A stretch of DNA of 64,000 bases from Halomonas gemina (GTDB taxonomy: Bacteria > Pseudomonadota > Gammaproteobacteria > Pseudomonadales > Halomonadaceae): positions 62,001 to 126,000 of the forward strand of contig NZ_JAMJPK010000004.1 in NCBI RefSeq assembly GCF_023554995.1, written 5' to 3'. Both the position numbers and the translations under genes were made by a program. How positions within the stretch are numbered: the stretch's first letter is position 1; each line of letters starts with the position of its first letter. Shown here one piece after another: positions 50,653 through 60,043 of the stretch. The notes beneath the pieces were generated by a model. It did no database searches and was not told where the DNA came from. It saw nothing but the letters and a program-made list of their open reading frames with translations.

Positions 50653-51657
50653 TCAGGCCACGGCGGCGGCCTCGCGCTCGGGGACCAGGCCCAGGGCATC
50701 ATCGAAGACCGCCAGGCCCGCGCCCTCGCGGTGGGCGTGCTCGGAGAGGTGGCGGCGGAACTTGCGCCCGCCCGGCTGGCCCTGGAAGAGCCCCAGCAGG
50801 TGGCGGGTGACGTGGTTGAGCTTCGCCCCATCTTGGAGGCGGCGGGCGATATAGGGGCGCAGCGCATGGGCCGCCGCATGGCGGCTCGCTGCCGGGCCTG
50901 GCACGCCGAAGAGGGTCTCGTCGACGCCGGCCAGCAGCCAGGGGTTCTGGTACGCCTCGCGGCCGACCATCACGCTGTCCACGAGCTCGAGCTGCGCTCG
51001 GCACTCGTCCAGGGTCTTGATGCCACCGTTGATGCCGATATGCAGCTCGGGATGGCTCGCCCTGAGCCGATGCACGCGAGCGTAGTTGAGCGGCGGCACG
51101 TCGCGGTTCTCCTTGGGGGAGAGCCCCTCGAGCCACGCTTTGCGCGCATGGACGATGAAGGTATCGCAGCCCGCGTCGGCCACGCTGGCGATGAAGCGTT
51201 CGAGATCGGCATCCTCGTCCTGGTCGTCGATGCCGATGCGACACTTGACCGTGACCGGGATCGACACCGCGCCCCGCATGGCGCGCACGGCGGCGGCGAC
51301 CTTCTCCGGGTGGCCCATCAGGCAGGCGCCGATAAGGTTGTTCTGCACCCGGTCGCTGGGACAGCCGACGTTGAGGTTGACCTCGTCATAGCCCCACGCC
51401 TCGGCGATGGCCGCGCACTCGGCGAGCTCGCCGGCGTCGCTGCCGCCCAGCTGCAGGGCGAGGGGATGCTCGACGTCGTCATGGCCCAGAAACCGCTCGC
51501 GCGGGCTGCCGTGCAGGATGGCGCCGGTGGTCACCATCTCGGTATAGAGCAGGGCGCGCCGGGTCAGGGTCCGGGCGAACGCACGGTAGTCGCGGGTCGT
51601 CCAGTCCATCATGGGGGCCACGGAGAAGGTGCGGTCGAGCTGGGGCATCGGCATCAC
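50653..51657 (-). CDS. dusA: tRNA-dihydrouridine(20/20a) synthase DusA
   Basis: The 334-residue protein is an FMN TIM-barrel with the DusA hallmarks: SVAPMMDWTTRDYRAFAR, LLYTEMVTTGAILHG, LQLGGSD, NLNVGCPSDRVQNNLIGACLM with the catalytic Cys, and HARKAWLEGLSPKENRDVPPL. It reduces U20/20a in tRNA D-loops. The length matches the family. It is transcribed alone towards the bidirectional terminator. Confidence 0.94.
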   Translation of the reverse strand: MMPMPQLDRTFSVAPMMDWTTRDYRAFARTLTRRALLYTEMVTTGAILHGSPRERFLGHDDVEHPLALQLGGSDAGELAECAAIAEAWGYDEVNLNVGCPSDRVQNNLIGACLMGHPEKVAAAVRAMRGAVSIPVTVKCRIGIDDQDEDADLERFIASVADAGCDTFIVHARKAWLEGLSPKENRDVPPLNYARVHRLRASHPELHIGINGGIKTLDECRAQLELVDSVMVGREAYQNPWLLAGVDETLFGVPGPAASRHAAAHALRPYIARRLQDGAKLNHVTRHLLGLFQGQPGGRKFRRHLSEHAHREGAGLAVFDDALGLVPEREAAAVA

Positions 51658-51782
51658 GGGGGTATCGGTCGGAAGGCGATTATTCTATCAGCACTGGTCA
51701 ATTTCTGGCCAATGTCGACAGGGTGGTATGCCCGCCAGCCTTGGAGACCGTGGCTGGCGACGGAAAAGCCGACACGCAGAAA

Positions 51783-51812
51783 CACCAAGGCCCGCATCAG
51801 CGGGCCTTGGTG
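51783..51812 (-). terminator. Terminator of the cold-shock gene
   Basis: CACCAAGGCCCGC and GCGGGCCTTGGTG form perfect 13-bp arms with an ATCA-type loop, followed on the minus strand by TTTCT. Confidence 0.75.
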
Positions 51813-51852
51813 CTCGACGTCTTGCGACGCGATAGGTCTGTCTGATCGGCGA

Positions 51853-52056
51853 TCAGATGACTTCGATGTTCGAAGCCTGCAGGCCTTTCTTGCCCTGAAC
51901 CACATCGAAGGAGACCTGCTGGCCGTCCTGGAGGGACTTGAAGCCGTCTGCCTTGATTTCGGAGAAGTGGGCAAAGAGGTCATCGCCACCGTCGGTCGGG
52001 GTGATGAAGCCAAAGCCTTTTGCGTCGTTGAACCACTTGACTGTGCCAGTAGACAT
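51853..52056 (-). CDS. Cold-shock family protein (CspA-like)
   Basis: The 67-residue protein is a complete CSD beta-barrel with RNP1 (KGFGFITP) and RNP2 (DLFAHFS) motifs. It binds single-stranded RNA/DNA and acts as an RNA chaperone. GAAAGGAGA lies before the ATG. The spacer upstream (52057-52344) probably holds a long leader and promoter for this gene; I see no gene in it. Confidence 0.95.
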   Translation of the reverse strand: MSTGTVKWFNDAKGFGFITPTDGGDDLFAHFSEIKADGFKSLQDGQQVSFDVVQGKKGLQASNIEVI

Positions 52057-52344
52057 ATTCTGTCTCCTTTCGCGCTGTGCGCTTGTTACGAATTACCGGG
52101 TAATGCCCCGAGTGCTAGTGGGTCAAACAAGGGGATATAACCAGACAACCGAAAGGATTCGACTACTACTGACAATATGCGTCTTGCTAACCAACTGACG
52201 GCATAGTGTCATGGATGTCCGTCGTCGTCAATGCCATGTGTGGTATCGATCATCACGACAGGGCAGAAGAGGAGGAGCCGAGCCGTAACCGGTGTCTTTC
52301 GTCCATACTGCCCTCTAACCATTGCCATCAGGAAGGAGCAGAGC

Positions 52345-52584
52345 ATGAGCGGCGATCTCACGGAACATCAGATGGAGCTTCTGTCGCGCGTACTGCAGCA
52401 CGGCGCAGTGCTTGCATCGCCCTTCGGACACCCGGGCGAGGACAGCCTGCTGGAGGAGGTGCTGGAGGACATCGACACCCTGGAGGCCAGGGGGCTGATC
52501 ACCGTCGACCGGACGCGGGGCAGCGATGAGCCCGAGCGCATCTCCCTGACCCAGGAAGGCTATGACGCCCTGGGCATGTTCTGA
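52345..52584 (+). CDS. Hypothetical protein, 79 aa
   Basis: I cannot name this small acidic protein (MSGDLTEHQMELLSRVLQHGAVL). The C-terminal half (VLEDIDTLEARGLITVDRT, then ISLTQEGYDALG) looks like a winged-helix wing-and-helix pattern. It has no signal or membrane segment. GGAAGGAG precedes the ATG and codon use is normal, so it is probably a real gene. Confidence 0.65.
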   Translation: MSGDLTEHQMELLSRVLQHGAVLASPFGHPGEDSLLEEVLEDIDTLEARGLITVDRTRGSDEPERISLTQEGYDALGMF

Positions 52585-52748
52585 GCGTGAGCTCTCGTCA
52601 AGGGCTCCCGTAGCACTCTTGCACGCTCGCCCTCGACATGTGAGCGGCGGCTTGACCCTCATCACCGTGGGGCAAGGCGCGATGTGCTATCTAGAGGGAA
52701 GCAGGGCAGTGCCCCTCGGGACTGCCGGCCATCACAGGAGGCAACGCC

Positions 52749-53072
52749 ATGGCGGATCGGAAGCAGGAACTGGAAGTGCTGCGCGACGAGCTGATCGACC
52801 GGTTCGAGCGTTACAAGGCCCACAAGGAGCAGCGCGGCGGCCCGCTGGATAAGGACATGGAGGACCAGTCCATCGAGCTTCAGAACGATGACGTGATCGA
52901 GGCCCTGCAGCAGGAGGCCGAGGACGAGCTTCGCCAGGTGATGCATGCGCTCAAGCGCATCGACGAGGGTGAGGGCGATCTCTGCGAGCAGTGCGGCGAG
53001 CCCATCGATGCCCGTCGGCTGGCGGCGGTGCCCTATACCACGCTCTGTCGCGACTGTGCCGAGCTGCGCTGA
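52749..53072 (+). CDS. TraR/DksA family C4 zinc-finger protein
   Basis: The 107-residue protein has an N-terminal helical part (1-65) and the DksA/TraR zinc finger with C79-x2-C82 and C100-x2-C103 (GEGDLCEQCGEPIDARRL, TTLCRDCAEL). It is shorter than DksA and lacks its long coiled coil with the DxxDxA tip, so it may bind RNA polymerase in a TraR-like way or serve another role. An AGGAGG site precedes the ATG. Confidence 0.88.
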   Translation: MADRKQELEVLRDELIDRFERYKAHKEQRGGPLDKDMEDQSIELQNDDVIEALQQEAEDELRQVMHALKRIDEGEGDLCEQCGEPIDARRLAAVPYTTLCRDCAELR

Positions 53073-53136
53073 GCGCACGCGCCGTGGCCGGGAATGATGG
53101 TAGTCTGGTCTCTCATCTACCGGGCGGGAGGCGTGC

Positions 53137-53730
53137 ATGACGGCGTGGTATCGAGCAATGGGAGCCGGCCTGCTGCTGGTGTGGCTGGCCGGCTGCACCG
53201 GTGGCGAGGAGGAGGCGGCATCCGAGCCAGCCGAGACGAGCACTGCCGCCGAGACCCGTGAGCCACCGCCGGAGGCGACGCCGGAAGCCCCCGAGGTGCC
53301 ACCCTTCGACCAGCCGGTGATGATCGATGTCTCCTCCCGCCTGGGCAGCGATCGACGCCTGACGGTGGAAGGTGAGACCAACCTGCCCGAGGCGACCCGC
53401 CTGCAGGTCATCGTGGAGCGCGAACTCAGCGGAGTGCGCTGGCGCGAACGCGTGTCGGTGGAGGAGGGCCGCTTCATGGCCGGCCCCTTCGGCCCCGGCA
53501 GCGGGTTACCCGATGGCGGCTATCGCGTCACGGTCGACGTGCAGGAGGGCAGCGTGCAGCCGCGGTCGGTGCGCGACCGCCTGGGCGAGCAGAACGAGCA
53601 TCTCAGCGGGCCCCTGGTACAGCAGTCCCGCCATGGCCTGGGGCAGGTTGCCAGCTACAGCCAGCGTTTCCTGGTGGGTAGCGAGACACGCCGCACCCTC
53701 GATCATGTCGAGGTGCTGGAGGTGGAGTGA
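53137..53730 (+). CDS. Hypothetical lipoprotein
   Basis: The 197-residue protein has a signal peptide with lipobox LAGC (Cys about 20), a low-complexity Glu/Pro/Thr linker (22-55) and a beta-rich domain (VMIDVSSRLGSDRRLTVEGETNLPEATRLQV...). The latter looks like an Ig-like fold seen in small lipoproteins of unknown role. A GGGCGGGAGG site precedes the ATG. It converges on the XRE-S24 regulator with a four-base gap. Confidence 0.75.
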   Translation: MTAWYRAMGAGLLLVWLAGCTGGEEEAASEPAETSTAAETREPPPEATPEAPEVPPFDQPVMIDVSSRLGSDRRLTVEGETNLPEATRLQVIVERELSGVRWRERVSVEEGRFMAGPFGPGSGLPDGGYRVTVDVQEGSVQPRSVRDRLGEQNEHLSGPLVQQSRHGLGQVASYSQRFLVGSETRRTLDHVEVLEVE

Positions 53731-53734
53731 TCCC

Positions 53735-54322
53735 TTACAGCGGCTGGACGCGCCAATGGGCCACCAGCTTGCCGACCAGGCGGCAAGCTGGGGTCCAGGG
53801 CATCGCCTCGTCGCTGTTATCGCGCTGGAACATCAGCTCTCCGGTGGGCCCCTGGAAGACCCGGCGGATGGCCAGGGTGCCGTCAACGTCGACCAAGTAG
53901 AAGCCGGGCTGGCGGAAGATGTCGCTGGGAGCGATGGCGACCAGGTCGCCATCGGCGAGGAAGTCGAAGTGCTCGCCCGGGGCGGGGGTGACCAGGTGAC
54001 AGTCGCCGTCCCAGCGTTGGCCGGGCACCATCTCGATCGGCAGGTCGATGCCCTTCTGCCGGCCATCCTGCCAGGGCAGCGGCAGGCGGCTGCGCAGGTA
54101 GAGCGGCGAGGCTTGGGTGCCGCTCTCCTCGAGCAGCCGCGACAGCGGGCAGTTCAGGGCCTGGGCCAGGGCCACCAGCCGCTCGTGGCCGATCTGCCGG
54201 ATGGCGCCGGATTCCCAGTAGGAGATGGTCACATCGGACACACCGACCCGGCGCGCCAGGGCGGCCTTGTTGAGCTTGGCCTCCAGCCTAAGTTCCTTGA
54301 TCCGAGGGCCGAGTGTGTCCAT
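53735..54322 (-). CDS. XRE family regulator with S24 (LexA/CI-like) domain
   Basis: The 195-residue protein has an N-terminal helix-turn-helix (8-62; KAALARRVGVSDVTISYWESG) and a C-terminal S24-type domain (about 105-190; FDFLADGDLVAIAPSD, GFYLVDVDGTLAIRRVFQG). This resembles phage CI-like or PrtR-like repressors, but no phage genes surround it, and the Ser/Lys dyad is not obvious, so self-cleavage is doubtful. The ATG at 54322 follows GGACGC. An inverted repeat at 54353-54373 is a likely autoregulatory operator. Confidence 0.82.
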   Translation of the reverse strand: MDTLGPRIKELRLEAKLNKAALARRVGVSDVTISYWESGAIRQIGHERLVALAQALNCPLSRLLEESGTQASPLYLRSRLPLPWQDGRQKGIDLPIEMVPGQRWDGDCHLVTPAPGEHFDFLADGDLVAIAPSDIFRQPGFYLVDVDGTLAIRRVFQGPTGELMFQRDNSDEAMPWTPACRLVGKLVAHWRVQPL

Positions 54323-54352
54323 TGCAGCGTCCTGTGGGTAAATGAGTTGGCC

Positions 54353-54373
54353 GATAATCTGCGATCGATTATC
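54353..54373. promoter_or_regulatory. Putative operator of the XRE-S24 regulator
   Basis: GATAATC and GATTATC form a 7-bp inverted repeat with a 7-base centre, 31 bases before the regulator's ATG, in an AT-rich promoter-like stretch. Confidence 0.45.
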
Positions 54374-54446
54374 AGCGTGCAAGGGCGCGCATCAACGCTA
54401 ATTCTGCCTTAATCCCCTTCATAAACGCTGACTCCACGCCCCGGCC

Positions 54447-55187
54447 TCACCACGCCACGGGGTCGCCGGCCCAGTCGAGGAAGACCCCGCTCTGCTCGGG
54501 GCCGCACGTATCCAGTACCGCCAGCAGCCGCTCGGCAACAAACGCCGCGGTAAACAGTTTGTCGTCCGGGACCCTTGCCTGGAAGGGCTTCGAAAGCGCG
54601 GTATCCGTGGTGCCCGGGTGTAGACAGGCGATACAGGCTTCGGGGTTGAGGCGGCGCAGTTCCACGGCGGCGGTCTTCATCAGCATGTTGTGAGCGGCCT
54701 TGCTGGCCCGGTAGGCGTACCAGCCGCCCAGCCGGTTGTCGCCGATGGAGCCGACCCGTGCCGAGAGGCTGGCGACCTGTGCCGGATGGCGCCCCTTGAG
54801 GCTGGGCTGCAGGGCCTTGAGGAGCAGCGCCGGGGTGATCGCATTGACATGATAGAGTCGGGCCATGGCCTCGGCGTCCAGGTCGTCGAGCTTCTTCTCG
54901 GGGCCGATGTCGCGCCGTTCGTCATGCAGCATGCCGATGGCATTGAACACCAGGTGCAGCGGAGTGGCGTCCAGGGCCTGCTCCAGGGCCGCCAGCCCCT
55001 CCGGTTCGCTGACGTCCAGAGCCAGGGATTCGAAGCGCGGGTCGGGGTGCGAGCGGTCGGTGCGGCTGACGCCGATCACCCGGCCGGGGCGGTCGCTCTT
55101 CAGCAGGGCATCGACCACCGCGCGGCCGATACCACCGGAGGCGCCGGTCACCAGGGCCGTGAAGCCGTCGGGGAGTCGCGAGAGCAT
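54447..55187 (-). CDS. Short-chain dehydrogenase, CsgA (C-factor)-like
   Basis: The 246-residue SDR has the Rossmann motif TGASGGIG, NAIGMLHD in place of the NNAG motif, and the Y-x3-K catalytic pair in YRASKAAHNML. The SLSARVGSIGDNRLGGWYAYRASKAA stretch and HPGTTDTALSKPFQARV match the CsgA/YciK-like group. The physiological substrate is unknown. The ATG at 55187 was chosen by family length. It is divergent from gltX. Confidence 0.85.
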   Translation of the reverse strand: MLSRLPDGFTALVTGASGGIGRAVVDALLKSDRPGRVIGVSRTDRSHPDPRFESLALDVSEPEGLAALEQALDATPLHLVFNAIGMLHDERRDIGPEKKLDDLDAEAMARLYHVNAITPALLLKALQPSLKGRHPAQVASLSARVGSIGDNRLGGWYAYRASKAAHNMLMKTAAVELRRLNPEACIACLHPGTTDTALSKPFQARVPDDKLFTAAFVAERLLAVLDTCGPEQSGVFLDWAGDPVAW

Positions 55188-55346
55188 GAGGATCCTCGTG
55201 CGGTAAATTCGGGCTCCAGCATGGACCACGAGACGGGGGAATGATTCCCGGTCACGGCTGCCCGGGGCCGACCAGGTGCGTATAATGCGTGGCATTCGCC
55301 CGCCCGGCAGGGCAAGCCCCACACCATCGACAGGACCAAGGACGAC

Positions 55347-56828
55347 ATGACCGTACGCACTCGTATCGCGCCGTCACCCACCGGCGATCCCCATGTGGGC
55401 ACCGCCTATATCGCCCTGTTCAATCTCTGCTTCGCCCGCCAGCACGGCGGCCAGTTCATCCTGCGCATCGAGGACACCGACCGGGTGCGCTCTACCCCCG
55501 AGTCCGAGCAGATGATCCTCGACTCGCTGCGCTGGCTGGGGCTGGAGTGGGACGAGGGCCCCGATGTGGGTGGCCCCCATGGCCCCTACCGTCAGAGCGA
55601 GCGCGGCGACATCTACGGCGAATACGCCCGCCAGCTGATCGAGGCCGGCCATGCCTTCAAGTGCTATCGCACCAGCGATGAGCTCGACAAGCTGCGCGAG
55701 GCGCGCAAGACTGCCGGCATGCACCTGGCCCTCAAGCCTTCCGATCTCGCCTTGTCCGCCGAGGAGCAGGCGCGCCGCGAGAGGGAGGGCTGGCCCTACG
55801 TGGTGCGCATGAAGGTGCCTGCCAGCGGCAGCTGCGTGATCGATGACATGCTGCGTGGCGTGATCGAGGTCGACTGGGCCCAGGTGGATGCCCAGATCCT
55901 GCTCAAGTCCGACGGCATGCCCACCTACCATCTGGCCAACGTGGTGGACGACCACCTGATGGGCATCACCCACGTGCTGCGCGGCGAGGAGTGGATCAAC
56001 TCGGCGCCCAAGCACCAGCTGCTCTACGAGTATCTGGGCTGGGAGATGCCGCAACTCTGCCATATGCCGCTGCTGCGCAATCCCGACAAGTCCAAGCTCT
56101 CCAAGCGCAAGAACCCGACCTCCATCAACTACTACCGGCGCATGGGCTTCCTGCCTCAGGCGGTGATCAACTACCTGGGCCGCATGGGCTGGTCGATGCC
56201 CGACGAGCGCGAGAAATTTTCGCTCGACGAGATGATGAGCCACTTTGATGTTCAGCGCGTGTCGCTGGGCGGGCCGGTGTTCGACCTGGAGAAGCTGACC
56301 TGGCTCAACGGCGTCTACATCCGCGAGGAGCTCGATGACAGGGCCTTCCTCAAGGCACTGATGGAGTGGGCCTTCAACGAGGAGTACGTCAGCCAGATCC
56401 TGCCCCAGGTGCGCCCGCGGGTGGAGACGCTTTCCCAGGTGGTGCCTCTGGCCGGGCACTTCTTCTCGGGCCTGCCGGCCATCGAGGAGGAGAGCTTCGA
56501 CGAGGTCAAGCTCTCCCGCGAGGAGTTGCTCAGGCTGCTGCAGTTCCTGGTGTGGCGCTTCGAAGGCGTCCCGGCCTGGCACAAGGCGGCGCTGCTGGAG
56601 GAGGTCAAGACGCTGGCCGGCCACTTCGAGCTGAAGATGAAGGCCTTCCTGGCACCGGTGTTTATCGCCATCACCGGCTCCAGCTCGAGCACCTCGGTGA
56701 TGGATGCCATGGCGATCCTGGGCTCCGACATGACCCGGGCGCGCCTGCGCCATGCCATCGAGGTGCTGGGCGGCGTCTCCAAGAAGCAGGCCAAGCGCTT
56801 CGAGAAGGAATTCCGCGAGCTTGCGTGA
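55347..56828 (+). CDS. gltX: Glutamyl-tRNA synthetase
   Basis: The 493-residue class I synthetase has the HIGH-like motif ([16 protein letters not shown]), the KMSKS-like motif [24 protein letters not shown] for Glu binding and a C-terminal anticodon-binding region. It charges tRNA-Glu in the cytosol. A tRNA-Glu gene lies 157 bases downstream, after tRNA-Ala, a linkage that could coordinate their supply. Confidence 0.95.
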   Translation: MTVRTRIAPSPTGDPHVGTAYIALFNLCFARQHGGQFILRIEDTDRVRSTPESEQMILDSLRWLGLEWDEGPDVGGPHGPYRQSERGDIYGEYARQLIEAGHAFKCYRTSDELDKLREARKTAGMHLALKPSDLALSAEEQARREREGWPYVVRMKVPASGSCVIDDMLRGVIEVDWAQVDAQILLKSDGMPTYHLANVVDDHLMGITHVLRGEEWINSAPKHQLLYEYLGWEMPQLCHMPLLRNPDKSKLSKRKNPTSINYYRRMGFLPQAVINYLGRMGWSMPDEREKFSLDEMMSHFDVQRVSLGGPVFDLEKLTWLNGVYIREELDDRAFLKALMEWAFNEEYVSQILPQVRPRVETLSQVVPLAGHFFSGLPAIEEESFDEVKLSREELLRLLQFLVWRFEGVPAWHKAALLEEVKTLAGHFELKMKAFLAPVFIAITGSSSSTSVMDAMAILGSDMTRARLRHAIEVLGGVSKKQAKRFEKEFRELA

Positions 56829-56886
56829 TTCCCTGTTGACGAAGGCGGGGCTTATCAGTAACATACGCCCCGTCTTCGAGAGATGC

Positions 56887-56962
56887 GGGGCCTTAGCTCA
56901 GCTGGGAGAGCGCGACACTGGCAGTGTCGAGGTCAGCGGTTCGATCCCGCTAGGCTCCACCA
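56887..56962 (+). tRNA. tRNA-Ala (anticodon GGC)
   Basis: The 76-base gene folds as a cloverleaf. Acceptor GGGGCCT pairs with AGGCTCC (one G-U), the anticodon stem CGACA/TGTCG encloses CTGGCAG with anticodon GGC, the T arm holds GGTTCGATC, and CCA is encoded. Confidence 0.93.
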
Positions 56963-56985
56963 TCATCTCCCATCGAGGATGCTGC

Positions 56986-57061
56986 GTCCCATTCGTCTAG
57001 TGGTCCAGGACACCGCCCTTTCACGGCGGTAACAGGGGTTTGAACCCCCTATGGGACGCCA
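56986..57061 (+). tRNA. tRNA-Glu (anticodon TTC)
   Basis: The 76-base gene has acceptor GTCCCAT/ATGGGAC, anticodon stem CCGCC/GGCGG enclosing CTTTCAC with anticodon TTC, a GGTTTGAAC T loop and encoded CCA. It is the substrate of the adjacent GltX. Confidence 0.94.
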
Positions 57062-57529
57062 CCTTCTACCGCTCTACCTTCCTCATTCTTTTTCATTATC
57101 AGCCGGCCAGCTATCTCGCCTGGTGTTTCGTCGTGTCTGGATGATCCATCGCTGCGGTCACCTCATCCGGGGCGATATTGGCTTGACAACCCCCTTGACT
57201 TGTCCACTTTCTCGCGCCTGTCGGGTCGACCTGTGCATAGTCTCGCCCCGAACCCGCATGGTTACTGGCCTCCCAGTTTAATTCTTTTATTTCAATATCT
57301 TACAATAGATCAAAAATTGACCAATCTAAGCCGGCCCCGCTTCTCATGGCGATTCTGCGACCTTTTCGAGAGGTTTTGAACAGGTTTATCCACAGAATGT
57401 GTGGAAAACGGGTGGCGCCGGAGGGGAAAGCGTTTCTGTAATAAAGTCAATCTGAATAAAGGAGAATTCTAGTTCTTCGGTACTAAGTCGCTGAGGGGTC
57501 GCTGAGCGGCCGCCGTGGCCCGCAAATGC
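57062..57529. other. AT-rich spacer of about 470 bases with DnaA-box-like sites
   Basis: No gene is supported between tRNA-Glu and the gltA terminator. The stretch 57280-57340 is AT-rich for this genome. TTATCCACA (57386-57394, a perfect DnaA box) and TGTGGAAAA (57400-57408, complement of TTTTCCACA) form a convergent pair. An AAGGAG-like sequence near 57460 has no open frame after it. Confidence 0.5.
57386..57408. promoter_or_regulatory. Pair of convergent DnaA boxes
   Basis: TTATCCACA and, on the opposite strand, TTTTCCACA both fit TTWTNCACA, five bases apart. They could be a DnaA titration or replication-control site; too few boxes are visible for an origin. Confidence 0.4.
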
Positions 57530-57555
57530 GGAAGGCCGCCCTTGGGCGGCCTTCC
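57530..57555 (-). terminator. gltA terminator
   Basis: GGAAGGCCGCCC and GGGCGGCCTTCC form perfect 12-bp arms 35 bases beyond the gltA stop. On the minus strand a short ATTT follows. Confidence 0.7.
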
Positions 57556-57589
57556 TGGTGGTGTCGGCATGCGCGCCGCCGTGACGGCC

Positions 57590-58876
57590 TTACTTGGCAG
57601 GATAGTCGCGCTGGGCATGGCCGGTGTAGAGCTGGCGCGGGCGACCGATCTTGTAGCTGTCGCTGAGCATCTCGTGCCAGTGGGAGATCCAGCCGATGGT
57701 GCGGGACACGGCAAAGATCACCGTGAACATGTTCTTGGGAATACCCATGGCCTTGAGGATGATGCCGGAGTAGAAGTCGACGTTCGGGTAGAGCTTGCGC
57801 TCGATGAAGTAGTCGTCCTCCAGGGCGATCTGCTCCAGGCGCTTGGCGATCTTCAGCTGCGGGTCGTCGGCCAGGCCCAACTCGGCCAGCACCTCGTCGC
57901 AGGTCTCCTTCATCACCTTGGCGCGCGGGTCGAAGTTGCGGTAGACGCGGTGGCCGAAGCCCATCAGCTTGAACGGGTCTTCCTTGTCCTTGGCCTTGTC
58001 GACGAAGCGCTGGATGTTCTCCTCGGAGTCGTCGCCGATCTCGTCGAGCATGTTCAGCACCGCCTCGTTGGCGCCACCGTGGGCCGGGCCCCAGAGCGCC
58101 GCGATGCCGGCGCTGATGCAGGCGAAGGGGTTGGCGCCGGTAGAGCCCGCCAGGCGCACCGTGGAGGTGGAGGCATTCTGCTCGTGATCCGCATGCAGCA
58201 TGAAGATGCGGTCCATGGCCTTGGCGTAGACCGGATTGATCTTGTACTCCTCGCAGGGGTTGCTGAACATCATGTAGAGGAAGTTCTCTGCATAGTTCAG
58301 GTCATTGCGCGGATAGTTGAACGGCTGGCCGATATTGTACTTGTAGGACATCGCAGCGATGGTCGGCATCTTGGCAATCAGGCGGATGGCGCTGATCTCG
58401 CGGTCCTCCTGTATGCTGATGTCAAGGTGGTCGTGGTAGAAGGCGGCCAGGCCTCCGACCACGCCGCACAGGATCGACATCGGGTGGGCGTCGCGGCGGA
58501 AGCCCTTGAAGAAGTTGTTGATCTGGTCGTGGACCATGGTGTGGTTGCTGATCCGCGACTCGAAGTCGGCGTACTGGGCTGCGTCGGGCAGCTCGCCGAA
58601 CATCAGCAGGTAGCTCAGCTCGACGAAGTTGGACTCCTTCGCCAACTGGTCGATCGGGTAGCCGCGGTGCAGCAGGACCCCCTTGCCGCCGTCGATATAG
58701 GTGATCGCCGACTGGCAGGAGGAGGTCGCCATGAAGCCGGGGTCATAGGTGAAGAGGCCTTCGGCACCCAGGCCGCGGACGTCGATGACGTCGGGGCCAA
58801 GGGTGCCAGAGTAGATCGGCAGGTCGATCGGCTTTTCCAGACCGTCTACCGTCAATGTCGCTTTCCTGTCAGCCAT
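57590..58876 (-). CDS. gltA: Citrate synthase (type II)
   Basis: The 428-residue protein matches the hexameric, NADH-sensitive citrate synthases of gram-negative bacteria. It has an N-terminal domain (1-50) and catalytic regions [34 protein letters not shown] and [14 protein letters not shown], with the catalytic Asp in PNVDFYSG. It condenses oxaloacetate and acetyl-CoA. It is divergent from sdhCDAB, and the 445-base spacer between them probably holds promoters for both. Confidence 0.96.
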   Translation of the reverse strand: MADRKATLTVDGLEKPIDLPIYSGTLGPDVIDVRGLGAEGLFTYDPGFMATSSCQSAITYIDGGKGVLLHRGYPIDQLAKESNFVELSYLLMFGELPDAAQYADFESRISNHTMVHDQINNFFKGFRRDAHPMSILCGVVGGLAAFYHDHLDISIQEDREISAIRLIAKMPTIAAMSYKYNIGQPFNYPRNDLNYAENFLYMMFSNPCEEYKINPVYAKAMDRIFMLHADHEQNASTSTVRLAGSTGANPFACISAGIAALWGPAHGGANEAVLNMLDEIGDDSEENIQRFVDKAKDKEDPFKLMGFGHRVYRNFDPRAKVMKETCDEVLAELGLADDPQLKIAKRLEQIALEDDYFIERKLYPNVDFYSGIILKAMGIPKNMFTVIFAVSRTIGWISHWHEMLSDSYKIGRPRQLYTGHAQRDYPAK

Positions 58877-59321
58877 GCTGGCCTCCTCTCGAGTTCATGG
58901 TGGGACGATAAGTCGCTATTCCGCTGATGGTGCCGGCGAAAAGGTTCGCCCACTATAGAAGCGTGCCAGCGATTGTCAATTCCACCATTGCGCCGACAGC
59001 ATTGTACATTAGCCTGTTAAATGGATAATACTTGTAATGGAAATGGTGCTCTGCACCATGGCGGTGCGCCGCGGGCCCGGTCAACGTGCCCGGATGCCCG
59101 GGGAGACGCCGCCAACGCCGAGAAATCGGCCTTCCACCATGGTCGAGTACGTTCTGTGTCCATTTGTCATGCCAGGGCGATGTCCCTATAATCTCAGCGC
59201 GCGACTGGCAGGAACCGGTGGTCGTGTCCAACTCGGCCACGACCGTGTCCCTTCCCGAAACCACCGCCCGCTCGGGCCTTGTCCGACGACCGAACAGCGG
59301 GCCAAGAGAGTGTGTAGAGCC
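58877..59321. other. Divergent spacer between gltA and sdhC
   Basis: The 445 bases contain no gene I can support. An AT-rich stretch (58975-59035) is the best candidate for promoter elements of both TCA operons. I see no clear operator. Confidence 0.4.
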
Positions 59322-59699
59322 GTGAATAGCAAACGACCCGTAAATCTGGATCTGTCCACGATACAGTTCCCCCTTCCCGCCCTGACGTCGATCGCTCACC
59401 GCATCACCGGCGTCATCCTCTTCATCGGCCTGATCTTCGCCTTCTGGGCGCTCGACACGTCGCTCTCCTCGCCGGCCGGCTTCGCGGCCGTGAGTGACGC
59501 CCTGGCCCACAACTTCCTGGCCAAGCTGATCGCCTGGGGGCTGCTGTCCGCCCTGGCCTTTCACTTCGCGGCCGGCATCAAGCACCTGCTGATGGACATG
59601 GATATCGGCGTGACCCTCGAGGGGGGCGTCAAGAAGGCGCAGATCACCGTGGTGGTGAGCGCGGTCCTGATCATTCTGGCTGGAGTCTGGGTATGGTAA
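59322..59699 (+). CDS. sdhC: Succinate dehydrogenase cytochrome b556 subunit
   Basis: The 125-residue protein begins MNSKRPVNLDLSTIQFPLPALTSIAHRITGV, the standard SdhC opening with the quinone-site Ser/Arg and SIAHRITG motif, and has three membrane helices. The heme-ligand His is in LSALAFHFAAGIKHLLMD. The start is a GTG at 59322; no ATG fits. It overlaps sdhD by seven bases. SdhC and SdhD anchor the complex and bind heme b and ubiquinone. Confidence 0.93.
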   Translation: MNSKRPVNLDLSTIQFPLPALTSIAHRITGVILFIGLIFAFWALDTSLSSPAGFAAVSDALAHNFLAKLIAWGLLSALAFHFAAGIKHLLMDMDIGVTLEGGVKKAQITVVVSAVLIILAGVWVW

Positions 59700-60040
59700 C
59701 CAACATCACGAATCTCGGGCGCAGCGGTCTCTCCGACTGGCTGCTCCAGCGCGTCTCCGCCGTCATCCTGGCGCTCTACACTCTCTTCATCGTCGGCTTC
59801 CTGCTGCTCAGCCCCGGCCTGGACTACGCGGCCTGGAGCGGCCTCTTCTCCGCTACCTGGATGCGAATCTTCTCGCTGCTGGCCTTCATCTCCCTGGCGG
59901 CCCACGCCTGGGTCGGCCTGTGGACCGTGACCACCGACTACCTTAAGTCGACCGGCGTTCGCGTCGCCGTGCAGCTCATCATCATCCTGGCCATCTTCGT
60001 GTTCCTGGTCTGGGGCATCATCGTTCTGTGGGGAGCCTGA
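59693..60040 (+). CDS. sdhD: Succinate dehydrogenase membrane anchor subunit
   Basis: The 115-residue protein has three membrane helices and the SdhD pattern GLSDWLLQRVSAVILALYTLF with the Arg/Ser near the quinone site. The heme His is in AHAWVGLWTVTTDYLK. It is followed after three bases by sdhA. Confidence 0.93.
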   Translation: MVTNITNLGRSGLSDWLLQRVSAVILALYTLFIVGFLLLSPGLDYAAWSGLFSATWMRIFSLLAFISLAAHAWVGLWTVTTDYLKSTGVRVAVQLIIILAIFVFLVWGIIVLWGA

Positions 60041-60043
60041 TAC

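Noticed and set aside
57062..57529. Possible chromosomal origin because of DnaA boxes and AT-rich DNA
   Set aside because: Only two boxes are visible and no dnaA, dnaN, gidA or rpmH gene is nearby, so at most a minor DnaA-binding locus is supported.
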